Positions 34,477-42,490 of a DNA stretch of 64,000 nt are shown in pieces; within the stretch, counting starts at the first letter, position 1; each line of letters opens with the position of its first letter. The DNA is from Longivirga sp036510975. Lineage in GTDB: Bacteria > Actinomycetota > Actinomycetes > S36-B12 > CAIYMF01. Below the pieces are notes generated by a model. It was not told where the DNA came from. It saw only the letters and a list, made by a program, of their open reading frames with translations, and ran no database searches. The stretch is taken from assembly GCA_036510975.1 (NCBI GenBank), contig DATCCY010000016.1:1-64000 (forward strand). Direction: 5' to 3'. Made by a program: the position numbers and the translations under genes.

Positions 34477-35111
34477 CGAAGCGTCGCGACCCAGTTGGCG
34501 AGCAGGCGGGCGCCGGCGTCCCCGGACTTCTCGGGGTGGAACTGGGTGGCGCACAGCGGACCGTTCTCGACCGCGGCCACGAACGGCTCGCCGTGCCTCG
34601 CCCACGTGACGAGCGGAGGAGGCATCGGGTTCTCACTGTCGACGATCAGCTCCCACCGTCGGGCGGCGTAGGAGTGCACGAAGTAGAAGCGCTCGTCCTC
34701 GACGCCTCGGAACAGCGGCGAGCCCTCGGGCACGTCGACGGTGTTCCAGCCCATGTGCGGCAGCACCGGCGCGTGGAGGTCCTCGACGGTGCCCGGCCAC
34801 TCCCCCAGGCCTTCGGTGTCGACCCCGTGCTCGATGCCGCGCTCGAAGAGCACCTGCATCCCGACGCAGATCCCGAGGACCGGCCGGCCGCCGGCAAGGC
34901 GACGGTCGACGATCTCGCCGCCGTGCACCGCCCTGATCCCCGTCATGCACGCCGCGAAGGCGCCCACGCCCGGGACGACGAGCCCGTCGCACTCCATCGC
35001 CTCGGCCCGGTCCGCCGTGACCAGGACGTCGGCACCGGCGCGGACCAGGGCGCGCTCGGCAGAGCGCAGGTTGCCCGAGCCGTAGTCGAGCACGACGACG
35101 CGGGGACTCAT
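34473..35111 (-). CDS. hisH: Imidazole glycerol phosphate synthase glutaminase subunit
   Basis: HisH supplies ammonia from glutamine to HisF. The 212-residue class I amidotransferase has nucleophile Cys82 (GICVGMQVLFERG), and His/Glu in QFHPEKSG near the C-terminus. I use the ATG at 35111, which overlaps the upstream small gene by four bases; a GTG at 35123 is possible. Its partner hisF lies about 6 kb away. Confidence 0.97.
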   Translation of the reverse strand: MSPRVVVLDYGSGNLRSAERALVRAGADVLVTADRAEAMECDGLVVPGVGAFAACMTGIRAVHGGEIVDRRLAGGRPVLGICVGMQVLFERGIEHGVDTEGLGEWPGTVEDLHAPVLPHMGWNTVDVPEGSPLFRGVEDERFYFVHSYAARRWELIVDSENPMPPPLVTWARHGEPFVAAVENGPLCATQFHPEKSGDAGARLLANWVATLR

Positions 35112-35254
35112 CGGCCCGACCACGCGATGGCGCCTGCGAGCGAGAGCCCGGCGGCGGCCAGCAGCACGACGGCCAGCACCCAGTGCTTGATTCGGGCGAA
35201 GGAGTAGACGCCGCCGAGCAGGAAGCCGGCGAGAACGAGGAGCGCGATCGTCAC
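35108..35254 (-). CDS. 48-residue two-helix membrane protein between hisB and hisH
   Basis: A GTG start four bases after the hisB stop opens a 48-residue frame ending in an ATGA overlap with hisH. The product is two membrane helices (about 2-19 and 24-44) joined by a short basic turn (FARIKHW). The tight spacing on both sides and the hydrophobic composition show it is a real gene. The function is unknown. Confidence 0.8.
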   Translation of the reverse strand: MTIALLVLAGFLLGGVYSFARIKHWVLAVVLLAAAGLSLAGAIAWSGR

Positions 35255-35258
35255 GGGA

Positions 35259-35846
35259 CTACAGCGTGCCCTTCGTACTCGGGATCCCGACCACGCGCGG
35301 GTCGAGCTCGACCGCGGTGCGCAGCGCGCGGGAGAACGCCTTGAACTGCGACTCGACGATGTGGTGGGCATTGCGGCCGGAGAGCACGTTGACGTGCAGC
35401 GTGATCCGCGCCTCGGTCACGAGGGACTCGAAGATGTGCCGGGTGAGCGACGTGTCGTAGCTGCCGATGAGCTCGACGAGCTCGGGCTCGGTGTGCACGA
35501 GGTAGGGGCGACCGGACAGGTCGACGGCGCACTGCACGAGCGTCTCGTCGAGGGGAACGAGCGAGTCGCCGTAGCGACGGATCCCGGCCTTGTCGCCGAG
35601 CGCCTCGCGCAGCGCCTGACCGACCGCCAGCGAGGTGTCCTCGACCGTGTGGTGGGCATCGACCTCGAGGTCGCCCGTCGTGCGCACCAGGAGGTCCAGG
35701 CCGCCGTGCTTGCCGAGCTGGGCGAGCACGTGGTCGAAGAAGGGCACGCCGGTCTCGACGTCTGCCGTCCCTGTGCCGTCGATCTCCAGCTCGACGAGGA
35801 CGTCGCTCTCCTTGGTCGTGCGCTGCACCCGCGCGAACCTGCTCAT
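35259..35846 (-). CDS. hisB: Imidazoleglycerol-phosphate dehydratase
   Basis: HisB dehydrates imidazole-glycerol phosphate. The 195-residue single-function protein has the manganese-binding DAHHTVEDTSLAVGQAL and the second NAHHIVESQFKAF motif. It lacks the histidinol-phosphatase domain of the enterobacterial fusion. The ATG overlaps hisC by four bases; the longer upstream frame is a shadow of hisC. Confidence 0.98.
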   Translation of the reverse strand: MSRFARVQRTTKESDVLVELEIDGTGTADVETGVPFFDHVLAQLGKHGGLDLLVRTTGDLEVDAHHTVEDTSLAVGQALREALGDKAGIRRYGDSLVPLDETLVQCAVDLSGRPYLVHTEPELVELIGSYDTSLTRHIFESLVTEARITLHVNVLSGRNAHHIVESQFKAFSRALRTAVELDPRVVGIPSTKGTL

Positions 35847-36931
35847 GCGGTGACCTCCTCCAACGCCGCGCGGAACGCGACGTTCTCCTCGGGCGTGCCG
35901 ACGCTCACCCGCAGCCAACGGTCCGGGCCTGTCTCCCGGATCAGCACGCCGCGGTCGAGCAGGGCCTGCCACACGGCGTGCCGGTCGTCGAAACGGCCGA
36001 ACAGCACGAAGTTCGCGTCGCTCTCGGCGACGTCGTGGCCGCGCGCGCGCAGCCACTCCTGCAACGCGTCGCGCTCGGCGCGCAGCAGCGCGACCTGGGA
36101 CTGCAGCTCGTCGGTGTGCGCGAGAGCCGCCCGCGCGACGGCCTGCGTGACCGCGGAGAGGTGGTAGGGCAGGCGCACGAGCTGCACGGCGTCGACCACC
36201 GCCGGCGACGCGGCGAGGTAGCCGAGCCTGGCCCCGGCGAGGCCGAACGCCTTGCTCATCGTGCGCGTCACGACCAGGCGCGGGTGGTCGGCGAGCAGCT
36301 CGAGCGAGCTCGGGGTCGTGGCGTGCCGGAACTCGGCGTAGGCCTCGTCGACGACGACCATGCCGGGCGCGACGTCGAGCACCGCACGCACCGTGTCGAG
36401 CGGCAGCGCCGTTCCCGTGGGGTTGTTGGGCGACGCGAGCAGCACGACCGCGGGAGCGTGCTCCGCGATCGCCGCACGCGCGACCTCGACGTCGACGCCG
36501 AAGTCCGCACGCCGCGGCACGGTGACGTAGGTGGTGAAGGTGTCGCGGCAGTAGTCCGGGTACATCGAGTAGGTCGGCGAGAAGCCGAGCGCTGTTCGGC
36601 CCGGGCCGCCGAAGGTCTGGAACAGCTGGAGCATGACCTCGTTGCTGCCGTTCGCTGCCCACACCTGGTCGGCCGTGAGCGCGACGCCGGACTCTCGCCC
36701 GAGGTACGTCGCGAGGTCGGCCCGCAACGCCCGCGCGTCGCGGTCCGGGTAGCGGTTGAGGGTGCGCGCGGCCTCTGCCGCAGCGACCGCGACGTCGGCG
36801 ACGAGCCCCTCGCTGGGCGGGTAGGGGTTCTCGTTGACGTTGAGGCGCACGGGAACGTCGAGCTGCGGTGCACCGTAGGGGACCTGCCCCCGCAGGTCGT
36901 CACGGACCGGGAGGTCGTCGAGGCGGGTCAC
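35843..36931 (-). CDS. hisC: Histidinol-phosphate aminotransferase
   Basis: HisC is a fold-type I PLP aminotransferase acting on imidazole-acetol phosphate. The product has 362 residues from the GTG at 36931, one base after the hisD stop. The PLP lysine lies in TRTMSKAFGLAGARLG, and the substrate segment LNVNENPYPPS is near the N-terminus. The order hisD-hisC-hisB is standard. Confidence 0.97.
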   Translation of the reverse strand: MTRLDDLPVRDDLRGQVPYGAPQLDVPVRLNVNENPYPPSEGLVADVAVAAAEAARTLNRYPDRDARALRADLATYLGRESGVALTADQVWAANGSNEVMLQLFQTFGGPGRTALGFSPTYSMYPDYCRDTFTTYVTVPRRADFGVDVEVARAAIAEHAPAVVLLASPNNPTGTALPLDTVRAVLDVAPGMVVVDEAYAEFRHATTPSSLELLADHPRLVVTRTMSKAFGLAGARLGYLAASPAVVDAVQLVRLPYHLSAVTQAVARAALAHTDELQSQVALLRAERDALQEWLRARGHDVAESDANFVLFGRFDDRHAVWQALLDRGVLIRETGPDRWLRVSVGTPEENVAFRAALEEVTA

Positions 36932-36932
36932 C

Positions 36933-38246
36933 TCAGCCCCCGGTGGGCCGGTCGACGCGCACCTCGACGGCTGCGGCGTGACCAGGGAGGTCCTCCGCAT
37001 TGGCCAGCGCGACGACGTGGCGGGCGACGTCGCGCAGCGCGGACTCGTCGTAGTCGATGACGTGGATGCCGCGCAGGAACGTCTGGACCGAGAGGCCCGA
37101 GGAGTGGCAGGCGCAGCCGCCGGTGGGCAGCACGTGGTTGGAGCCAGCGGCGTAGTCGCCGAGCGACACCGGCGCCCACGACCCCACGAAGATGGCTCCG
37201 GCGTTGCGCACGCGCAGCGCGACGGCGCGGGCGTCCGCCGTGTGGATCTCGAGGTGCTCGGCGGCGTAGACGTCGACCACGCGCAGCCCGGCGTCGAGGT
37301 CGTCGACGAGGACGATGCCGCTCTGCGAGCCGGCGAGCGCCTCGGCGATGCGCTCGCTGTGCTTGGTGGCCGGGACCTGGACCTCGAGCTCCGCCTCGAC
37401 CGCGACAGCGAGAGCCTCGCTGGTCGTCACCAGCACCGAGGCGGCGATGACGTCGTGCTCGGCCTGGCTGATGAGGTCGGCGGCGACGAACGCGGGGTCG
37501 GCGGTGTCGTCGGCGAGGATCGCGATCTCGGTGGGACCGGCCTCGGAGTCGATGCCGATGCGGCCCTTGAGCATCCGCTTGGCCGCCGTGACGTAGATGT
37601 TGCCCGGGCCGGTGACCATGACCGTGGGGCGGCAGCCGTCGGGACCGGTCGTGCCGTAGGCGAACATCGCCACCGCCTGCGCACCGCCGGCGGCGTAGAC
37701 CTCGTGCACGCCGAGTAGCGCGCACGCGGCGAGGATCGTCGGGTGCGGCAGGCCGCCGAAGTCCTTCTGCGGAGGGCTCGCGACGGCGAACGACGCGACG
37801 CCCGCCACCTGCGCCGGCACGACGTTCATCACCACCGAGCTCGGGTAGACGGCGCGACCGCCGGGGACGTAGAGGCCCACCCGGTCCACGGGCAGCCAGC
37901 GCTCGGTGACCGAGCCACCCGGCACGACGTGCGTGGTGTGCTCGGTGCGCCGCTGGTCCTCGTGCACGAGCCGCGCCCGACGGATGGACTCCTCGAGCGC
38001 CTCGCGCACCAGGGGGTCGAGCGAGGCGAGCGCGTCGTCGAGAGCCTGCTGCGGAACGCGCAGCGAGGGCGGGCGTACGCCGTCGAGGCGCTCGCCCCAC
38101 GCGAGGACGGCCTCCTCGCCGCGGTCGCGCACGTCCTCCACGATCGGACGCACCGTCGCGAGCACGCTCTCGACGTCGACGGCGGCACGGGGCAGCACGT
38201 CGCGGGGGTCGGCGGCCGACCCGCGGAGGTCGATGCGGCGGATCAC
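36933..38246 (-). CDS. hisD: Histidinol dehydrogenase
   Basis: HisD oxidises histidinol to histidine in two NAD-dependent steps. The 437-residue protein has the Glu/His active region SQAEHDVIAAS and AGSNHVLPTGG. It starts at a GTG preceded by TAGACT six bases upstream, with TGAACC 17 bases before that, so the his operon is probably transcribed as a leaderless mRNA from here. It is the first gene of hisD-C-B-(small)-H-(membrane). Confidence 0.98.
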   Translation of the reverse strand: MIRRIDLRGSAADPRDVLPRAAVDVESVLATVRPIVEDVRDRGEEAVLAWGERLDGVRPPSLRVPQQALDDALASLDPLVREALEESIRRARLVHEDQRRTEHTTHVVPGGSVTERWLPVDRVGLYVPGGRAVYPSSVVMNVVPAQVAGVASFAVASPPQKDFGGLPHPTILAACALLGVHEVYAAGGAQAVAMFAYGTTGPDGCRPTVMVTGPGNIYVTAAKRMLKGRIGIDSEAGPTEIAILADDTADPAFVAADLISQAEHDVIAASVLVTTSEALAVAVEAELEVQVPATKHSERIAEALAGSQSGIVLVDDLDAGLRVVDVYAAEHLEIHTADARAVALRVRNAGAIFVGSWAPVSLGDYAAGSNHVLPTGGCACHSSGLSVQTFLRGIHVIDYDESALRDVARHVVALANAEDLPGHAAAVEVRVDRPTGG

Positions 38247-38252
38247 GCAGCC

Positions 38253-38281
38253 AGTCTAGGGAGCGGGACCGGACCGGTTCA
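38253..38281 (-). promoter_or_regulatory. Promoter of the hisD operon
   Basis: On the minus strand TGAACC (38276-38281), a 17-base spacer and TAGACT (38253-38258) form a sigma-70-like promoter. The hexamer ends six bases before the hisD GTG. Confidence 0.55.
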
Positions 38282-38322
38282 CCCGGGATGCGAGCCGGAC
38301 CCGTATCGGCAAGGGTGCAGGG

Positions 38323-39024
38323 GTGACGAGCAGGCGGGTCGGGGCGCGCGCGGTCATCCCCGTGTTCCCCCTCGGCACCGTCCTGGTGCCGGGCCTCGTG
38401 CTCCCGCTGCACATCTTCGAACCGCGCTACCGCCAGCTCGTGCGCGACATGATGACCCGCCCCGAGGACGATCGCGCGTTCGGCGTCGTCGCGATCCGCG
38501 AGGGCTGGGAGGTCGGTGAGGACGGCGTCACCGCGCTGTTCGACGTCGGCACCCTCGCCGTCGTGCGCGACATCAGCCCCTACCCGGACGGTCGCTTCGA
38601 CATCACGACGAACGGCGACGCCCGTTTCCGGGTGGTCACGCTGGCGGAGTCCGACGCGCCCTACCTCATGGCCGAGGTGGAGTGGCTCGCCGAGGACGCC
38701 GCGGGCGAGGAGGCCGAGGCGGCCGTGCTCGCGTCCGGGGTGACCCGGCGGTTCGACGCCTACCGGGCCGCCGTCGCCGCGGTCGGCGCCGTCGAGGCCG
38801 CGCAGATGCTCGAGCTCCCCGACGACCCCCGGATCCTGTCGTACCTCGTGGCGGTCGCCATGGTCCTCGACCTCACCGACCGCCAGCTTCTGCTCGAGGC
38901 CCCCACGACCACCGAGCGGCTGCGCATCGAGGTGGCCCTGCTCGGGCGCGAGACGATGCTCCTCGCCGAGCTGCCGTCGCTGCCTGCGATCGACCTCGCG
39001 CGCACCACGAGCGGCCTGAACTGA
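38323..39024 (+). CDS. LON substrate-binding domain protein
   Basis: The 233-residue protein is a stand-alone LON N-terminal-like domain without ATPase or protease domains. Typical are VFPLGTVLVPGLVLPLHIFEPRY (about 13-35) and the helical C-terminal part (about 135-215). Such proteins bind unfolded or specific peptides in other systems, but the bacterial role is unknown. The GTG start has AGGG upstream. It diverges from hisD and lies 43 bases before the YbaK-like gene. Confidence 0.88.
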   Translation: MTSRRVGARAVIPVFPLGTVLVPGLVLPLHIFEPRYRQLVRDMMTRPEDDRAFGVVAIREGWEVGEDGVTALFDVGTLAVVRDISPYPDGRFDITTNGDARFRVVTLAESDAPYLMAEVEWLAEDAAGEEAEAAVLASGVTRRFDAYRAAVAAVGAVEAAQMLELPDDPRILSYLVAVAMVLDLTDRQLLLEAPTTTERLRIEVALLGRETMLLAELPSLPAIDLARTTSGLN

Positions 39025-39067
39025 CCCGCTGCCGCACCGCTGCGCGACGGTGCGCCAGGATCGAGGC

Positions 39068-39559
39068 GTGGCGAAGAAGTCCTCCCCGGGCGCGACGCCG
39101 GCGACGGCCGCGCTGACCCGCGCCGGCGTCGCCTTCACCACGCACGCCTACGAGCACGACCCCGCCGCTGCCTCGTACGGGCTCGAGGCGGCCGAGGTCC
39201 TCGGCCTGCCGGCCGACCAGGTGTTCAAGACCCTGCTCGCCGACGTCGACGGAACGCTCGTCGTCGCGATCGTGCCGGTGGCCCGCATGCTCGATCTCAA
39301 GGCGCTCGCCGCGGCGATCGGTGGCAAGAGGGCCGCGATGGCCGACCCGCACGTCGCCGAGCGCACGACCGGCTACGTCGTCGGTGGCATCAGCCCGCTC
39401 GGCCAGCGCAGGACGCTGCGTACGGTCCTCGACGACAGCGCGCTGGCCTACGACGTCGTCTACGTGAGCGGCGGCCGGAGAGGCTTCGACCTGGGCCTGT
39501 CGCCCGCGGACCTGGCCGCCCAGACGGCCGCGACGACAGCCCCGATAGCCCGCACCTGA
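39068..39559 (+). CDS. ybaK: YbaK/EbsC-type Cys-tRNA(Pro) deacylase
   Basis: The 163-residue protein belongs to the YbaK/ProX editing fold that removes cysteine from mischarged tRNA-Pro. Segments AAEVLGLPADQVFKTLL (with the active-site lysine) and the C-terminal GGISPLGQRR (about 107-116) are present. The start is GTG at 39068. It ends at a large palindrome shared with the convergent DUF2157 gene. Function is assigned by family. Confidence 0.9.
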   Translation: MAKKSSPGATPATAALTRAGVAFTTHAYEHDPAAASYGLEAAEVLGLPADQVFKTLLADVDGTLVVAIVPVARMLDLKALAAAIGGKRAAMADPHVAERTTGYVVGGISPLGQRRTLRTVLDDSALAYDVVYVSGGRRGFDLGLSPADLAAQTAATTAPIART

Positions 39560-39570
39560 CCCCACGTTGA

Positions 39571-39632
39571 TGCCCACCCGAGTGTCACTTCCCACGGCCT
39601 TGGGGCCCCGGGAAGCGACACTCGGGTGGGCA
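39571..39632. terminator. Large bidirectional terminator-like palindrome
   Basis: Arms of 23 bases at 39571-39593 and 39610-39632 are complementary with one mismatch around a 16-base loop. The flanks (GACCC...GGGTC) extend the similarity. It lies between the convergent YbaK-like and DUF2157 genes, so it can end both transcripts. The size and near-perfection also suit a mobile REP-type repeat. Confidence 0.7.
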
Positions 39633-39640
39633 GCAACGGG

Positions 39641-40705
39641 TCAGGCGCGGCGCTTGCCGAGCAGGGTGGCACCGGCCGCGGCCATGAGGAGCACCAGGCC
39701 GGAGACGAGGAACGCCAGCGCCGGGTTGGCCGCCTGCGCGACCAGCACGAACACGGCCACGGTCGCCGAGAGCACCGTCAGGACCAGCCACGGCCAGGCC
39801 CGTTCGCGCACGAACACCGCGATGCCCAGCAGTGCCAGGACGGCCAGCGCGGCGACTCCCGCCGGGTGCGTCGAGTCGTCGGTCGCCAGGGTCGTCGAGG
39901 CGACGAACGCCGTCCCGAGCCCCAGTACCTGTGCGACGACCGGGAGGGTGACGAGCCGCGAGACGATCCCCGCCCACACGAGCCCGAGCACGGTGAGCGA
40001 CACCGGCACGAGGTAGTCCCACGTACGGGCCGGCAGCCCTCCCGGCTGCCAGAAGTCGGACTCGGGGCGCTCCGGGACGAGCTGCTGCAGCCCCGCGGAG
40101 GTCGCCACGACCGCCGAGCCGTAGAGGGCGATCTCGGTCACGGCGCTGGGGGCCAGGAACTGCACCGGGAGGATCGCGACGAAGGCGATCACCCCGGCCA
40201 GGAACATCGAACGCGACGATCCTTCGAGGCCCGCGGGTGCAGCTGACGCAGCCAGTACCGCTCCGACGGTCATGAGGGCACCCGCGACGCGGCGGCGCGG
40301 GGCCTGCGCGTGCAGCCGGACCGTGACCGGCCCGCCACCGACGAGCAGGGCGATGCCCAGACCGATCGCGTAGAGAACGACGCCGAGCCCGGCGAGGATC
40401 CAGACGTGGGCCGCGACGGTCAGGTCGTCCCAGCTCTGCGCCACCAGCGCGAGCACCCCGGCCGCGACCAGGACGGCGCCGAGGTAGGCGGCCGCCTCGA
40501 CGAGGCGGGAGCGCAGCGCCGAACGCCCCGGTGCCGACGCTGCCGGGACGAGGGCGACGCGTCCGGTGGGCGCGGGGCCGGCGGCCGGCGGCGCTTCGGC
40601 CACGAGGGCCTCGGAGACCGCGTGCGCCTGATCTGTGGACAGGACGTCGTGGGCGACCAGCTCGGCCAGGACGTCGTCGATCTGGTGGGTGTCCAGGAGT
40701 GTCAT
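39641..40705 (-). CDS. DUF2157-like multi-spanning membrane protein
   Basis: The 354-residue protein has a short soluble N-terminal helical segment (about 1-60, beginning LLDTHQIDDVLAELVAHDVLS) and about ten membrane helices. This layout resembles DUF2157 membrane proteins of unknown function. GGGAGGTGG precedes the ATG; the frame is open upstream without a ribosome site. It lies downstream of the transporter gene with 66 bases between. Confidence 0.75.
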   Translation of the reverse strand: MTLLDTHQIDDVLAELVAHDVLSTDQAHAVSEALVAEAPPAAGPAPTGRVALVPAASAPGRSALRSRLVEAAAYLGAVLVAAGVLALVAQSWDDLTVAAHVWILAGLGVVLYAIGLGIALLVGGGPVTVRLHAQAPRRRVAGALMTVGAVLAASAAPAGLEGSSRSMFLAGVIAFVAILPVQFLAPSAVTEIALYGSAVVATSAGLQQLVPERPESDFWQPGGLPARTWDYLVPVSLTVLGLVWAGIVSRLVTLPVVAQVLGLGTAFVASTTLATDDSTHPAGVAALAVLALLGIAVFVRERAWPWLVLTVLSATVAVFVLVAQAANPALAFLVSGLVLLMAAAGATLLGKRRA

Positions 40706-40771
40706 GGCAACCACCTCCCGTGCTTCCACGGTACGCCGCGCCACCGGTGCCACGCGCAGTGACCAGAGGCG

Positions 40772-42385
40772 CTAGAGGATGCCCCCGAGGAGCGGGGCGA
40801 GGATCACCTTCGCGATCATCGCGACCGGGTAGACCAGGGCGTAGCCGAGGTTCACCCGCGGGTCCGCGCCGGTGACGTCGTTGGCGTAGGCGAGCACCGC
40901 GGGCTGGGTCTGGGTGCCGGCGACGACACCGGCCAGCGCTGCGCCGTACGCCCCGGTGAGGTGCCGCGACACGAGCAGGCCGACGGCGGTCAGCGCCGTG
41001 ACGACGGCTCCCGCGACGAGCAGGCGCGGACCGATGTCGGAGGCGAGGGCCTTCGCCAGCGCGGCGCCCGACGTGGACCCGGCGTAGGCGAGGAACGCGA
41101 GCATGCCGAACTGCGAGAGGGTCGCGGACACCGAGTGCGGCAGCGACCACAGGACGGGACCGGTGCGCTGCAGCCGACCGAGGAGCAGCCCCACGAGCAG
41201 CGGTCCGCCCGCGACGCCGAGGGAGAGGGTCTGGCCGCCGGGGAGCGGCACCACGACGAGGCCGAGGAGCAGGCCGAGCCCGAGGCCCAGGAACAGGCCG
41301 ATGGGGTTGATGTCGGTGGCACCGCGCTCGGAGTCGCCGAAGTAGCGCGCCACCTCCTTGAGCTGGGCCGGGGCCCCGACGACGCGGACCCGGTCGCCGA
41401 GCGCCAGCACCAGGTCGTCGGTGGCGAGCAGGTCGACGTCGCCGCGACGGACGCGCGTCGCCGTCGCGTGGAAGCGGCCGGTGAGGTCGAGGTCGCCGAT
41501 CGCGCGCCCCGCGATCTGGCGGTTCGACACCGCCATCCGTCGGAAGTCGAGCTGCGAGCGGTCCTCCACGAGGGCCACGGTCGAGGGGTGGCCGAGGTCG
41601 GCGACGACCTGCGCGACCGTGTCGGTGTCGCCGACGACGGTGAGGATGTCGCCGTGCTGCGGGCGCGTGTCGGGCTCGGGCATCCCCAGCGTGCCGGGGT
41701 GGTCCGGCTCGTCGCCGATCATGTGCCGGGAGAACACCACGCGGTCGCCGTAGCGCGTTGCGAGGCTGGCGAGGTCCGGGAGGTCGTCGCGGTCGACCCG
41801 GACGGTCGCGCGGGTGAGCAGGCTCGGCGCGCTGGTCGGCTCCCGGCGGGCGTCGGCCGGGCGGGCGAGCCGCGCCGCGATACCGGCCGCGAGCATCATG
41901 CCGAGCACGCCGCCGAGGTAGGTGACCGAGTAGCCGACGACGGGCTGCTCGGACTTCCACAGCGACGAGCTGGCGGCCAGGGCCGGGGTGTTGGTGAGCG
42001 CACCGGCGTAGACGCCGGAGAGCACGGGTCCGTGCAGGTCGAGCAGCTTGCCCATCACGAGCGTCACGCCTGCGGCCGCCACGAGGAGCGCCACCACCGT
42101 CGCGAGCAGGCGGCCCCCGGTGCGCAGCGCGGAGAAGAACGACGGTCCCGCGGAGACGCCGATGCAGTAGGCGAACAGCGCGAGCCCGAGCTGACCCACC
42201 ACCACGGGCAGCTTGAGCCGCTCGTCGTAGGCGGAGAGCGCGAGCGCGAGGAACAGCACGGCGGCCGGACCGAGGGCGAAGCGACCGATCGTGATGGCCC
42301 CGATCATGCTTCCGACCGCGAGGAGCAGGCTGAGCAGCACGAGAGGGTTGGTCGCCAGCAGGTCGGCGGCCGGAGTCAGGTTCAC
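40772..42385 (-). CDS. AspT/YidE-type transporter with RCK-C domains
   Basis: The 537-residue protein has two aspartate-alanine exchanger-type membrane halves, each of about five helices, around a soluble centre (about 180-345) with two TrkA-C-like domains. The second half contains YAGSTSGAALAKAL and VAGTQTQPAVLAYAND, matching VYAGALTNTPALAASS in the first. It probably exchanges or exports a carboxylate, but the substrate is unknown. An ATG at 42394 abuts GGGAGG directly; the GTG at 42385 has correct spacing, so I use it. It follows dnaE. Confidence 0.85.
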   Translation of the reverse strand: MNLTPAADLLATNPLVLLSLLLAVGSMIGAITIGRFALGPAAVLFLALALSAYDERLKLPVVVGQLGLALFAYCIGVSAGPSFFSALRTGGRLLATVVALLVAAAGVTLVMGKLLDLHGPVLSGVYAGALTNTPALAASSSLWKSEQPVVGYSVTYLGGVLGMMLAAGIAARLARPADARREPTSAPSLLTRATVRVDRDDLPDLASLATRYGDRVVFSRHMIGDEPDHPGTLGMPEPDTRPQHGDILTVVGDTDTVAQVVADLGHPSTVALVEDRSQLDFRRMAVSNRQIAGRAIGDLDLTGRFHATATRVRRGDVDLLATDDLVLALGDRVRVVGAPAQLKEVARYFGDSERGATDINPIGLFLGLGLGLLLGLVVVPLPGGQTLSLGVAGGPLLVGLLLGRLQRTGPVLWSLPHSVSATLSQFGMLAFLAYAGSTSGAALAKALASDIGPRLLVAGAVVTALTAVGLLVSRHLTGAYGAALAGVVAGTQTQPAVLAYANDVTGADPRVNLGYALVYPVAMIAKVILAPLLGGIL

Positions 42386-42490
42386 GGGGCTCATCCTCCC
42401 GCGCCCGCAGGTCGCCGTGCGGCCGCCTCGCAGGAGCCGTGACCAGCCACACAGCCGCTCGGGTGGCAACGCTGCGCGCGGGAGTCCGTC

